A stretch of DNA of 64,000 bases from DASWTL01 sp035575925 (GTDB lineage: Bacteria; Bacteroidota; Bacteroidia; Sphingobacteriales; Sphingobacteriaceae), in assembly GCA_035575925.1 (NCBI GenBank), contig DATLXK010000070.1, positions 1-64,000 on the forward strand, given 5' to 3'. Below, one piece after another: positions 51,176 to 60,190 of this stretch (positions within the stretch are counted from its first letter, which is position 1; each line of letters opens with the position of its first letter). Under the pieces are notes generated by a model. The model was not told the DNA's origin. It ran no database searches and saw only the letters and a program-made list of their open reading frames with translations. The translations under genes and the position numbers were made by a program.

Positions 51176-51563
51176 CGGCCAGGCCAAAGAAGCAGCAGAG
51201 TTCTATTGCTCCGTTTTTAAAAACTCGAAGATCCTTATGGTTACCCCGATGGTGGTGACTTTCGAACTAAACGGTGGAAAATTCATGGGCTTAAACGGCG
51301 GACCAATGTTTAAATTTAACGAAGCCGTTTCTTTTATAGTAAATTGTGATACACAGGAAGAAATTGACTATTACTGGGGCAAGCTTACTGAAGGTGGGCA
51401 GGAAAGTATGTGCGGCTGGCTTAAGGATCAGTATGGAGTGTCATGGCAAATTGTACCTGCTATTTTAGGTGAGCTGATGAGTAATCCTGAAAGGGCTCCA
51501 CGCGTGATGGAAGCCTTTATGCAAATGAAAAAATTTGATATTGAAAAGTTAAAGCAAGCCTAA
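51141..51563 (+). CDS. PhnB-like VOC family protein (3-demethylubiquinone methyltransferase-like fold)
   Basis: The 140-residue protein begins IHPCLWFDGQAKEAAEFYCS, then VFKNSKI, the opening typical of PhnB/'3-dmu-9_3-mt' proteins. It continues FMGLNGGPMFKFNEAVSFIV, DYYWGKLTEGGQESMCGWLK and DQYGVSWQIVP. These are vicinal-oxygen-chelate proteins, mostly of unknown activity. It overlaps the end of the truncated DUF1801 gene; both families often pair in Bacteroidota genomes, suggesting a former two-gene unit. Confidence 0.85.
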   Translation: MTNPIHPCLWFDGQAKEAAEFYCSVFKNSKILMVTPMVVTFELNGGKFMGLNGGPMFKFNEAVSFIVNCDTQEEIDYYWGKLTEGGQESMCGWLKDQYGVSWQIVPAILGELMSNPERAPRVMEAFMQMKKFDIEKLKQA

Positions 51564-51735
51564 ACTCTCTGGCGATAAGAAAACGATAGGCCATTCACTT
51601 CAAAGTTGATCGAGATAAGGTTCCAAATCTTCAAAAGCAGGTTAATTGCCAGTAGTGCTGACTTCTAATTTATATGCGCCTGAAACTTACGTTTCCGCTG
51701 GAGTTAAATATACACGGATAGGAAACAATACGGAA

Positions 51736-52950
51736 TTAAGGATAAAGCAGATAATTTTTCCGCATAAGTTTATACTTACTTAAACCAGGTTCCCAACTTG
51801 CGCGAATTTCCGCTTCAGATTTACCATCTATGATCTGCTGCCGGAAAAGGCCCGAGCCGATCTGTACCTCGATATTATTCATCTGGTTGCTCAGCTTGGA
51901 GTTAAAGAATTTTTCTTTATGAGGATGTGCCTTATACAATTCCATTATCCATTCAAGGTTAACCTGCTTCTTCTTTCTCAATTTCTCAACATCATATTTG
52001 CGCAGGTCAAGACCATAGCAAACCTGATTCATGAAAATCGGTGTTTCTGCCATACCTTTTATACCGGTTGGTGTATAACTGAATTTATATTTCCCTTTTA
52101 ATTCCGGGCTACCAATTACAGTAAACGGAAAATAAGTGCCACGGCCGTGATTAAGGTAAGTTGCTTCAAACATACATGTAGATGGATATAGCATAATTGC
52201 TTGCTGGGTATTTAAATTAGGTGAAGGGCTAACAGGCAGTATGTAAGGCATATCATGGTTGTAATTAGCCACTTTAACGATCCTGAGTTTACATTTTACC
52301 TTATCTGTCAGCCAGCCTTCGCCGTTGGCCATTTGTGCAAATTCAGCTACTGTTAGTCCATGCGACATGGGCATAGGGAACATGCCGATACCTGATTTAT
52401 ACTTCATATCGAGTATGGCGCCATCAACAAGATAGGCATTAGGGTTTGGGCGGTCAAGAATGAGGATTTCCTTGCCACTTTCATAACAAGCCTCCATCAA
52501 GCGGCTCAATGCATTAATATTGGTATAAAAGCGTACACCAACATCCTGCAAATCATAAATCAATACATCAACATCAGCAAGATCTTTTTTTGTAGGTTTG
52601 TTTTTAGCACCATACAGGGAAACAATAGGAATACCTGTTTTAGCATCAATTTCATCATTTACCTCCATACCGGCACTGGCATTGCCGCGGAAACCATGTT
52701 CCGGCCCAAAAACTTTTACTACATTAATCCCTAATCTTTGCAGACTATCCACCAAATGCGTTTTACCGATTATAGTAGTAAGATTAGCCATAATAGCAAC
52801 CCTTTTCCCTTTCAGAAAAGGCACATACTGCTCTGTTTGTTCAGCCCCGGTTTTTATCTTGGCCTGGCTGGTAACATCAGACGTAGTTGACATGTTTCGG
52901 CTTGAACAGCTAAGGCTAATTACAGCAAGAAGGGCAATGAGAAATTTCAT
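51736..52950 (-). CDS. DUF1343 exo-beta-N-acetylmuramidase (NamZ-like) lipoprotein
   Basis: The 404-residue protein has a lipoprotein signal (lipobox ISLSC, Cys at 15). The DUF1343 body contains VAIMANLTTIIGKTHLVDSL, VKVFGPEHGFRGNASAGMEV, YDLQDVGVRFYTNINALSRL, ILDRPNPNAYLVDG and FEATYLNHGRGTYFPF. NamZ of Bacillus, a member of this family, removes terminal MurNAc from peptidoglycan fragments. The protein probably recycles cell-wall sugars in the periplasm. A TATCTTTG box is present on the minus strand 56-63 bp upstream (53013-53006). Confidence 0.88.
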   Translation of the reverse strand: MKFLIALLAVISLSCSSRNMSTTSDVTSQAKIKTGAEQTEQYVPFLKGKRVAIMANLTTIIGKTHLVDSLQRLGINVVKVFGPEHGFRGNASAGMEVNDEIDAKTGIPIVSLYGAKNKPTKKDLADVDVLIYDLQDVGVRFYTNINALSRLMEACYESGKEILILDRPNPNAYLVDGAILDMKYKSGIGMFPMPMSHGLTVAEFAQMANGEGWLTDKVKCKLRIVKVANYNHDMPYILPVSPSPNLNTQQAIMLYPSTCMFEATYLNHGRGTYFPFTVIGSPELKGKYKFSYTPTGIKGMAETPIFMNQVCYGLDLRKYDVEKLRKKKQVNLEWIMELYKAHPHKEKFFNSKLSNQMNNIEVQIGSGLFRQQIIDGKSEAEIRASWEPGLSKYKLMRKNYLLYP

Positions 52951-53005
52951 AATAATATTATTGGAGAGTGTGAATTGGTAAGGTAGATATAATCACAAAT
53001 TTTGC

Positions 53006-53013
53006 CAAAGATA
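53006..53013 (-). promoter_or_regulatory. -7 box of the DUF1343 gene (TATCTTTG)
   Basis: On the minus strand the site is an exact TAnnTTTG match. It would give a leader of about 50 nt before the start at 52950. Confidence 0.45.
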
Positions 53014-53121
53014 AGAAAATACAATTTTATTCATGAGGTAATTCATTCAAACTAAATTATTAGTTATTTTTGTTGGGATATAATACAATCTCTTGTAGAA
53101 TTTACTAGCCAGAAATAAATT

Positions 53122-54345
53122 ATGGTGGTGACCCTTCATTTAAGAAAACGCATTTTAAGCTTCATTATTCTGATGTGGGCCTTTAATTCTTTTGGTCAAA
53201 CCACTTCGGTATCAGGTCGCATTACAGATGCAAATAGCGGAGAGGAAATTTCTTTTGCCAGTGTATTTCTTGGTAACTCATCAACAGGGTCACAAAGTAA
53301 TAGCGCCGGATATTATAATTTAAAGAATATAAAGCCCGGAAAATATGATCTGATTGTAAAATTTATTGGGTACCAAACGTTTACCCAGGATATATCCTGT
53401 GATGTAAAAGACCAGGAAATAAACATTCGGTTAATCCGCGACTCATTAAAGCTGGCAGAAATAGTAATCAGGCCCGACCCTGACCAGGCCAGGAACTATG
53501 CCATATTCAAAAGAGAATTTATTGGAACTTCTGCAATTGCGCTAAGCAGCAAAATACTCAATCCGGATGTAGTAAGGGTGAGTTATGAGCCCGGTCGACT
53601 GCTTGAGGCTTCATCTGATGATTTTTTAATCATAGAAAATAAGCATTTAGGATACCGCATTAAATACCTGCTCAATGAGTTTACACGCACCTTTATTCCG
53701 GGAGAATTTAATGCCGGAATGTTATATTTTGAAGGTGTCGCCTATTTTGAGAAAATGAAAGGTACCAAAAGCAAGGTAAAACAGTGGAAGAAGAACAGGC
53801 TGGACACCTATCGGGGTTCGAGCATGCATTTCTATCGTTCATTGGTACGCAACAATTACCGGCAAGAAGGCTTTTCAATATACCGTTTAATTAAAAAAGA
53901 TAATCAAGACAGGCCTGCAGACAGCATAATAAATAGTAAAATAAACAGATTCAGGCAAGATCTAACCCTGGCTGGAAAGGATTCTACTGCTTTCTGGCAC
54001 GCTAAAAAGCGACTGCCCAAACAGTTTGACTACCTGTTAAAAGATACACTTCCGGTGAAAGAAATTATGCTCAAAACTGACCAGAACGACATATTCGCCC
54101 TGCACTTTCAGGATAACTTATACATCACATATAAGGGAAAACTCGTAGAAAACCACAATTCGGATGTTTACAGGCCATTGGATATGGGAGATGTGGCAGT
54201 AACAATCCTTACACTAAAAGAAAAATATGCTCTTTTTGACACTAATGGAATCATTGTTAATCCGAAAAGTATTGCCGTTGAGGGATTTTGGTATAGTAAG
54301 ATTTCCTCTATGCTTCCACATGACTATGATCCGGAAGAAAACTGA
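53122..54345 (+). CDS. Carboxypeptidase-regulatory-like domain protein, exported
   Basis: The 407-residue protein has a signal peptide (about 1-26, ending NSFGQ). A CarboxypepD_reg-like/CNA-B fold (about 27-110) follows: TSVSGRITDANSGEEISFAS, NSAGYYNLKNIKPGKYDLIV. The remaining about 290 residues are a beta-rich domain with charged and aromatic repeats, not identified. In Bacteroidota this module heads many surface and TonB-linked proteins, but no TonB-barrel follows here. The role is unknown; outer-membrane or periplasmic localisation is inferred from the signal. Confidence 0.75.
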   Translation: MVVTLHLRKRILSFIILMWAFNSFGQTTSVSGRITDANSGEEISFASVFLGNSSTGSQSNSAGYYNLKNIKPGKYDLIVKFIGYQTFTQDISCDVKDQEINIRLIRDSLKLAEIVIRPDPDQARNYAIFKREFIGTSAIALSSKILNPDVVRVSYEPGRLLEASSDDFLIIENKHLGYRIKYLLNEFTRTFIPGEFNAGMLYFEGVAYFEKMKGTKSKVKQWKKNRLDTYRGSSMHFYRSLVRNNYRQEGFSIYRLIKKDNQDRPADSIINSKINRFRQDLTLAGKDSTAFWHAKKRLPKQFDYLLKDTLPVKEIMLKTDQNDIFALHFQDNLYITYKGKLVENHNSDVYRPLDMGDVAVTILTLKEKYALFDTNGIIVNPKSIAVEGFWYSKISSMLPHDYDPEEN

Positions 54346-54430
54346 TATGCAGTAATCAAATGAGTTATTAATACTACCACATTCTGTCAGGCCTGTATGG
54401 TATTTGCTAGCCATTGCCCGTTTGCATTTT

Positions 54431-54620
54431 TTAATAGTTGAAATGAGAGTGATTGCGTGGTAATCTGTCTGATATTTTTATAGGTTGTTCATCGTTCATA
54501 TGGTAATGTCCGCAAAACAGGTAATGGATTTTGAATTTTTTATCAAAGGCGGCTTCAACTAATCCCTGTTCTTTAAAGGGTACAACTTGTCAACCGGTGT
54601 GTCAATTTCAATAACCGTAG
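54431..54620 (-). pseudogene. Metallophosphoesterase C-terminal fragment
   Basis: The minus-strand frame ending at 54431 reads KFKIHYLFCGHYHMNDEQPI, then KISDRLPRNHSHFNY. The GHYH motif is the C-terminal metal-binding signature of calcineurin-like phosphoesterases. The frame upstream is broken (a shift near 54590) and the rest is missing. It is downstream of the intact phosphoesterase gene at 54634 and could be the tail of a lost paralogue. Confidence 0.55.
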
Positions 54621-54633
54621 CACACACATTTTA

Positions 54634-55446
54634 TTATACTATTTTATCTTTTTTAAGTTTGGCCGTGGGATCAAACAGGCAGGTTTGAATTGTATTATCT
54701 GTATAAATTTCAACCATTCGAAATCCCCGATAAGGGACGCCCCACGAGCCTCCGAAGTGTCCGTCAAATAAATAAGAAATATTGTTTTTGACCTTTATAT
54801 CATCCTGTTGGTGATCATGCCCGTTAAATACAGCCCGGATATTTGGGTAATGGGTAAACAGTTCGATTAGTTGCGGCCAATCAATTCCATGAGCCGTCCA
54901 TTTTATCGGTGTAATGTGAATGAAAATAAATATATTGTTGTATCCCTTATATTTATTCAGCTCGGCTTCCATCCATTTTACATCAGGGCATACATATTCC
55001 CCCTTTAAATTCGATGTATTCGCAAATACAAATGCATCAGAACCTTTTTTAAAGGAATAGTTCAATGAGGTGTTAAAGGTTTTGTTCCAGTAATCATCTT
55101 CAACAGTATCGTGATTGCCTTTGGTTACATAGTACGGAATATCCAGCTTTTCCAACCACTGTTTAGCCGGAAGAAGGAACTCTTTTTTGTCATGAATAAT
55201 ATCTCCGTTAATTGCAATAAATTTAGCTTTATCAGTTTTATTCCAGCTGTTTACGCTCTCAACCAGGGTTTTAAAATATTCATCCGACGGAATATCAGGT
55301 TGCCCGTAATGACCATCTGAAGCCACAAAGAACCGAAGTTTTAATTTACTTTTGGGAACCAGTAATTCAGTTGCTTTTACAACTTTTCCATCTGCCAGCA
55401 AAATAGAGATACAACTTATGCCTGTAATAAATTTTCTGCGATCCAT
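54634..55446 (-). CDS. Calcineurin-like metallophosphoesterase, exported
   Basis: The 270-residue protein starts MDRRKFITGISCISILLADG, a twin-arginine-like signal. The phosphoesterase metal motifs are present: FVASDGHYGQPD (D-x-H type), AINGDIIHDKKEF (GD), TKGNHDTVED (GNH[D]), FIHITPIKW and FNGHDHQQDD (GHxH). It hydrolyses a phosphoester or cyclic nucleotide outside the cytoplasm; the substrate is unknown. Confidence 0.88.
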   Translation of the reverse strand: MDRRKFITGISCISILLADGKVVKATELLVPKSKLKLRFFVASDGHYGQPDIPSDEYFKTLVESVNSWNKTDKAKFIAINGDIIHDKKEFLLPAKQWLEKLDIPYYVTKGNHDTVEDDYWNKTFNTSLNYSFKKGSDAFVFANTSNLKGEYVCPDVKWMEAELNKYKGYNNIFIFIHITPIKWTAHGIDWPQLIELFTHYPNIRAVFNGHDHQQDDIKVKNNISYLFDGHFGGSWGVPYRGFRMVEIYTDNTIQTCLFDPTAKLKKDKIV

Positions 55447-55536
55447 ATTTACATGTTACATTCTCTAATTTCTGCGCCACTATTTTTACGCAACCAGATT
55501 TAATTATTTACCAATCTGCCCGAAAAACCAAAAGGA

Positions 55537-56565
55537 TTAAATTACTTTATACCTGATCGTTTTGTCATCCTCCCAAACACAAATGGCTTTTCCCTTAGGC
55601 AGCAAGTATACTTTTGGAGACATCCCCTTTCCTAATTCAACGGTCTTGTTTTTTTCTGGATTAAACACTTTAATATTGTTCTTCTCGTGCCAGGCTATCA
55701 GCGTAGTGCTTTTATTAGCCGCCAGGCTTACATCACGACCGGTACCTACCTTTTGCTCCCGGTTTGCCGTGCTGTAAAATATATCGCTATTACGTCTCCA
55801 TGCCGCGGTTATAATACCATCTTCGGTTACGGCTAAACCGCCTCCGTCCATAGGGCATGCATTGAGCTTCCAGGTTCCTGTCCCGGATTTTTCGGCAGCG
55901 CTAAAGGTTTTGCCTTTATTTGTGGATACGATGTAATAAATATCCCTGGAACCCATCAGCCAGTTACGAAAGCCAATAACCAGCTTATCATCATTAAATG
56001 TAATATTCGGTTTACAGCACTCACATACATGCTCATCCGGCGATTTATAAACCATGCGATTCTTCGACCAGTCTGATTCTTTCCCTTCCATGGATGAAAA
56101 ATAGATATTGTTCTTATTATCAGACCGGATATCCAGCCAGGTGGCATAGAAGCGGTCATCTTTATCGGCCGTAAGCGCCATCAGTCCTTCTTCGGCAGAG
56201 TCGTTTTTATCGTTTACCCGGTCAGCTTTCGTCCAGATATTGTTTTGATGGTTAAGCTTAAAGGCATGTATATCACCTTTTTTATCAATAGCGGTAATCA
56301 TGCTGTAATTTTTAGAAGAAGCAATCTGCGGACCCCGGCTATGGCCTAAATGCATACCCTTTAATTCACCAACCAGCATGGCGGATGAAAAGGTTTTTCC
56401 GTTATTAGCTGAAGTGATGCAATAGATCTTTTCCTTATCGCCGTATACCAGCCTGATGATACCTTTTGTATCAACACCTATATTGGGCTGCTGTCCGCGG
56501 ATATCTGAAGCATAGCTTAACTTAAAGGGGATTATAAAAAGAAAGACCAGTATGAATTTGAACAT
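55537..56565 (-). CDS. BNR/sialidase-fold secreted protein
   Basis: The 342-residue protein has a signal peptide (about 1-19, ending SYAS). Repeated Asp-box-like blades follow (ITSANNGKTFSSAM, IVSTNKGKTFSAAEK, WRRNSDIFYSTANREQ), the S-x-D/N-x-G-x-T-F signature of the six-bladed sialidase/BNR propeller. The catalytic Arg triad of true sialidases is not evident, so it may be a glycan- or protein-binding propeller or a hydrolase of another type. It is on the same strand as the phosphoesterase, 91 bp upstream of its start. Confidence 0.75.
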   Translation of the reverse strand: MFKFILVFLFIIPFKLSYASDIRGQQPNIGVDTKGIIRLVYGDKEKIYCITSANNGKTFSSAMLVGELKGMHLGHSRGPQIASSKNYSMITAIDKKGDIHAFKLNHQNNIWTKADRVNDKNDSAEEGLMALTADKDDRFYATWLDIRSDNKNNIYFSSMEGKESDWSKNRMVYKSPDEHVCECCKPNITFNDDKLVIGFRNWLMGSRDIYYIVSTNKGKTFSAAEKSGTGTWKLNACPMDGGGLAVTEDGIITAAWRRNSDIFYSTANREQKVGTGRDVSLAANKSTTLIAWHEKNNIKVFNPEKNKTVELGKGMSPKVYLLPKGKAICVWEDDKTIRYKVI

Positions 56566-56700
56566 TGGGATTTGAATTAGTTAACTCCATAAAGATAACT
56601 TCCAAATGCCAATTAAAATCATATTAAGCAGAATTATCATATCCGCTAAACAGAAAAAGCCCTCCGAAAAGAAGGCATTTCCCGCTCAACCAACTTGAAA

Positions 56701-56907
56701 CTAAACTTTTTCAGCCTCAAAGCCGGCTTCATTTACTGCTGCCTGTATTTCACTTTCCAGCCGGTCGCTTTCTACCGTAAGCGTCTTTTGAGGATCATCT
56801 AAATTCACCCGCCAGTTGTTTTCGCCAACGGTTTCATTTAGTTGCGGTGTTACTTTAGCCAGGCACCCTGTGCATTTGATATTGGTCTTAAATTTAATGG
56901 TGTTCAT
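56701..56907 (-). CDS. Heavy-metal-associated (HMA) domain protein, copper chaperone-like
   Basis: The 68-residue protein is a single ferredoxin-like HMA domain with the CxxC motif in IKCTGCLAKVTPQLNE. The consensus Met-x-Cys is replaced by Ile-Lys-Cys here, a common variant in Bacteroidota. It would carry Cu(I) to or from the CopA ATPase encoded 60 bp upstream, as CopZ does. Confidence 0.85.
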   Translation of the reverse strand: MNTIKFKTNIKCTGCLAKVTPQLNETVGENNWRVNLDDPQKTLTVESDRLESEIQAAVNEAGFEAEKV

Positions 56908-56966
56908 GATTTGGAGTTTTAAGTAGTGAGTATTAAATATTGAGTAGCAAGTATTAAGTAGTTACA

Positions 56967-59258
56967 TTAATTATTAAAATTCATTGCTTTCAGCCGCAGG
57001 CTATTGGTTACTACCGATACGGAGCTCAACGCCATAGCCGCCCCGGCAATCATAGGATCTAGCAGAAAGCCGTTAAAAGGATAAAGTACACCTGCGGCCA
57101 GTGGAATACCGATCAGGTTATAAATAAAGGCCCAGAATAAGTTCTGACGAATGGTTTGAACGGTTTTTGCAGAGAGCTTTAAAGCCTTTGGTATAGCGTT
57201 CAGATCGGAAGTTATGAGCGTCATCTTTGCTACATCCATCGCAATATCTGAACCTTTGCCCATCGCTATGCTTACATCGGCCTGGGCTAATGCGTGGGAA
57301 TCATTAATGCCATCGCCAACCATGGCCACAACCTTACCCTGCGATTGTAGTTCTTTCACAAAATCTGCCTTATCGGCCGGTAATACCTCCGCCCGGAAAT
57401 TATCAATCCCCACTGCTGCAGCCACTGCCGTTGCAGTTTGCAGGTTATCTCCGGTAAGCATATACACCGCTATGTTCATATCCTGCAACGCCGTAACCGC
57501 TTGTTTTGAAGAAGCTTTAACCTTATCGGCAATCGCCACCACGGCCAGTACTTTTTTATCATCGGCAAAATAAATAACGGTATTGGCCTGTTGCTGTAAT
57601 GTATCGGCCTCAGAAGCCAGCGCGCTGTCTGTATGGATGGAGTTTTCTGTAATTAATTTTTTGTTGCCCGCAAAATAGGTGCTGTTATTATAATTTCCTT
57701 TTACTCCCCTCGCGGTAAGGCTTTCAAAAGCGGTTAATTCAACCCCCGCTATATCGTTTTCCTTAAGGCTGTTCACTACCGCTTCAGCCAGCGGATGCTC
57801 TGATTGCGCTTCCAGGCTGTACAGTATCTGCCTGTACTCCATTTTATCTTCTGCTTCAGAGGCCCACAGCATGGCAGTCACTACGGGCTTCCCTTCGGTT
57901 ATAGTACCTGTTTTATCCAGGATAAGCGCATTCACCTTATGACCCAGTTCAAGGCTTTCGGCATCTTTAATCAGGATGTTGTTTTCAGCGCCCTTCCCTA
58001 CCCCAACCATAATAGCGGTGGGGGTTGCCAGGCCTAATGCACACGGACAAGCAATTATCAGTACCGTTACCGATGTTAATAGCGCATGTGCAAAAGCATC
58101 CTCTCCGCCAACCAATAGCCAGGTTAAAAAAGTAAGCACAGCTATACCAATAACCACCGGGACAAAAATGCCTGCTATTTTATCTACCAGCTTTTGTACC
58201 GGAGCCTTGCTTCCCTGCGCCTGCTGCACCATTTTAATAATATGGGCAAGCAGCGTATCACTTCCTACTTTTTCGGCAACAAACCGGAAACTGCCTTTTT
58301 GGTTAATGGTACCTGCAAATACGTTATCATCCTGTTGTTTTTGCACCGGAACAGGCTCGCCGGTTATCATGCTCTCATCCACATATGATGACCCTGAAAT
58401 AACAACACCATCCACCGGTACTTTTTCTCCCGGTCTTAAAATAATTACATCTCCCTGCGCTACCGAAGCGATCGGAATTTCCTGTTCAGTGCCGTTAATT
58501 AAAATTCTGACCGTTTTTGGTGATAAGCCCATCAGCTTTTTAATGGCTGATGAAGTATTTGATTTTGCCCGTTCCTCAAGCAGCTTTCCTAAAGAAATAA
58601 AGGCAATAATAACCGAGGCGGCCTCATAATAAACATGCGGATGTATGCCCCTCTGGTGCCAGAACTGCGGATAGATAGTATTAAATGCACTAAACAAAAA
58701 AGCGATACCTGTACTCAGCGCTACCAGGGTGTCCATATTGGCTTTACCGTGCCTGGCCTGTTTCCACGCATTGATAAAAAAACTTCGCCCGAACCAGAAT
58801 AATACGGGCGCTGTAAGGATCATAGAGACCCAGGCCCCGTATGGGGGGCCTCCCCGTCCGTCAGCCGGGTCCATAAAGAACATCCCGATAATAAAAACAG
58901 GGAGTGAAAGAATGGAAGCCCAAATGGTGCGATGTTTAATTGCCTTGTACTGTTTCAGCTGCATTTCTTCGTGCACCGCAACCGGATCTTCGGCATCAAT
59001 AATAATATCGTACCCAATGGAGCGGATTGTTTTTTGCAGTGCAAGAGGGCTTGTTTGCTGTTCATCATACTCGGCCCAGGCGGTCTGGTTTGCAAAGTTT
59101 ACACCGGCATCCACTACCCCTGCAGCTGATTTGAGCATGGATTCTACACTCACTGCACAGCCGGCGCAGGTCATCCCGGTAACCGGGAATATTCCCCTGG
59201 TAATAGTTGCGCCCTTGTTCGGTTCTTGTACTAAAGTGGCTGTTGACATAACGTTCAA
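56967..59258 (-). CDS. copA: Copper-translocating P1B-type ATPase CopA
   Basis: The 763-residue P-type ATPase has one N-terminal HMA domain (GMTCAGCAVSVESML), about eight membrane helices and the SYVDESMITGEPVPV actuator loop. The transmembrane copper motif CPC lies in IIACPCALGLATPTA. The phosphorylated Asp is in ILDKTGTITEG, HP in SEHPLAEAV, and the hinge in MVGDGINDSHALAQADV. It exports Cu(I) from the cytoplasm. The CPC motif with a following helix and the HMA neighbour indicate Cu(I) over Zn/Cd. Confidence 0.95.
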   Translation of the reverse strand: MNVMSTATLVQEPNKGATITRGIFPVTGMTCAGCAVSVESMLKSAAGVVDAGVNFANQTAWAEYDEQQTSPLALQKTIRSIGYDIIIDAEDPVAVHEEMQLKQYKAIKHRTIWASILSLPVFIIGMFFMDPADGRGGPPYGAWVSMILTAPVLFWFGRSFFINAWKQARHGKANMDTLVALSTGIAFLFSAFNTIYPQFWHQRGIHPHVYYEAASVIIAFISLGKLLEERAKSNTSSAIKKLMGLSPKTVRILINGTEQEIPIASVAQGDVIILRPGEKVPVDGVVISGSSYVDESMITGEPVPVQKQQDDNVFAGTINQKGSFRFVAEKVGSDTLLAHIIKMVQQAQGSKAPVQKLVDKIAGIFVPVVIGIAVLTFLTWLLVGGEDAFAHALLTSVTVLIIACPCALGLATPTAIMVGVGKGAENNILIKDAESLELGHKVNALILDKTGTITEGKPVVTAMLWASEAEDKMEYRQILYSLEAQSEHPLAEAVVNSLKENDIAGVELTAFESLTARGVKGNYNNSTYFAGNKKLITENSIHTDSALASEADTLQQQANTVIYFADDKKVLAVVAIADKVKASSKQAVTALQDMNIAVYMLTGDNLQTATAVAAAVGIDNFRAEVLPADKADFVKELQSQGKVVAMVGDGINDSHALAQADVSIAMGKGSDIAMDVAKMTLITSDLNAIPKALKLSAKTVQTIRQNLFWAFIYNLIGIPLAAGVLYPFNGFLLDPMIAGAAMALSSVSVVTNSLRLKAMNFNN

Positions 59259-59439
59259 TTTATACTACAAAATTAATCCGTGCAGGTCGTCAGTCTTTAT
59301 ACAATTCAGTGAAAGAGTTACATTATTTAGTGCGTTGTTAGCTCTTCGGGAGCCTCAGGGTGACATGATAGTCAAGCGTGCCGGGGTGTCATGGGGAGGT
59401 GTTGGAACCAGTACGTGGCCACATTCAAGAGCCTCTGCG
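59259..59439. other. Intergenic region between copA and the AraC regulator gene
   Basis: About 180 bp that presumably hold the copA promoter. No -7 consensus or clear operator is identifiable by eye. Confidence 0.4.
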
Positions 59440-60006
59440 TTAACTAATGGAATCAATCGACTTTCTTGCAGTTCGTGTTTTTTTGAACTGCGAAGGGGTT
59501 TGACCGGTTATTTTTTTGAACTGCGCAGATAAATGCGCAATGCTGCTGTAGCCTAGCTGGTTAGCTATTCCGCCCAGGCTAAGCTCATCATAAAATAAAA
59601 GCTCCTTAACCCGTTCTATTTTTTGCCGGATGATATATTGCTCAATGGTTATCCCTTCAACTGCAGAGAATAATGTGCTCAAGTAATTATACTCATGAAA
59701 TACATGATCCGAGATCAGGGTAGACCAGTTTACCTTTTCATCCAGACTGTCTGACCGGTGAACTTTTTCAATGATCATATTTTTTATCTGGTCAATCAGC
59801 CTGGTTTTGCTGTTATCAAGCAATTCAAAACCAAACTCCTTTAATTTGTCAGCAAGCTCAATACGTTTTACATCGTCCAGTTTTTCCTCCCCCAGCTTTA
59901 CCACACCCATTTCTACATGCAATGGATGCAACCCGAGCTTAACCAGCTCATTCTGAACTACCATAATGCAACGGTTGCATACCATATTCTTAATGTAGAG
60001 TTCCAT
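59440..60006 (-). CDS. AraC-family regulator with N-terminal CxxC domain
   Basis: The 188-residue protein starts MELYIKNMVCNRCIMVVQNE. A Cys-x-x-Cys lies in a beta-alpha context like an HMA domain (about 1-60), followed by a middle helical linker. A C-terminal AraC DNA-binding domain (about 90-180) has both helix-turn-helix units (LSLGGIANQLGYSSIAHLSA, QFKKITGQTPSQFKK). It lies upstream of copA on the same strand. The natural inference is a copper-responsive activator of this region, with the CxxC as the metal-binding site. Confidence 0.8.
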   Translation of the reverse strand: MELYIKNMVCNRCIMVVQNELVKLGLHPLHVEMGVVKLGEEKLDDVKRIELADKLKEFGFELLDNSKTRLIDQIKNMIIEKVHRSDSLDEKVNWSTLISDHVFHEYNYLSTLFSAVEGITIEQYIIRQKIERVKELLFYDELSLGGIANQLGYSSIAHLSAQFKKITGQTPSQFKKTRTARKSIDSIS

Positions 60007-60190
60007 ATAGTGTTATAATATGAGGTATTTAACGATGAAATATGGTGCAGCGCTTAATAACTCATAACATGCCCGAATAATGTTCTGGCGGTTACATTTA
60101 TATTTTAGCCTTCGAGGGCCTCATGCTGACAATCCTGACAATAAATTATTTAATTTCAATCGTAAACACGTGATTATTAAACTTAGTACA

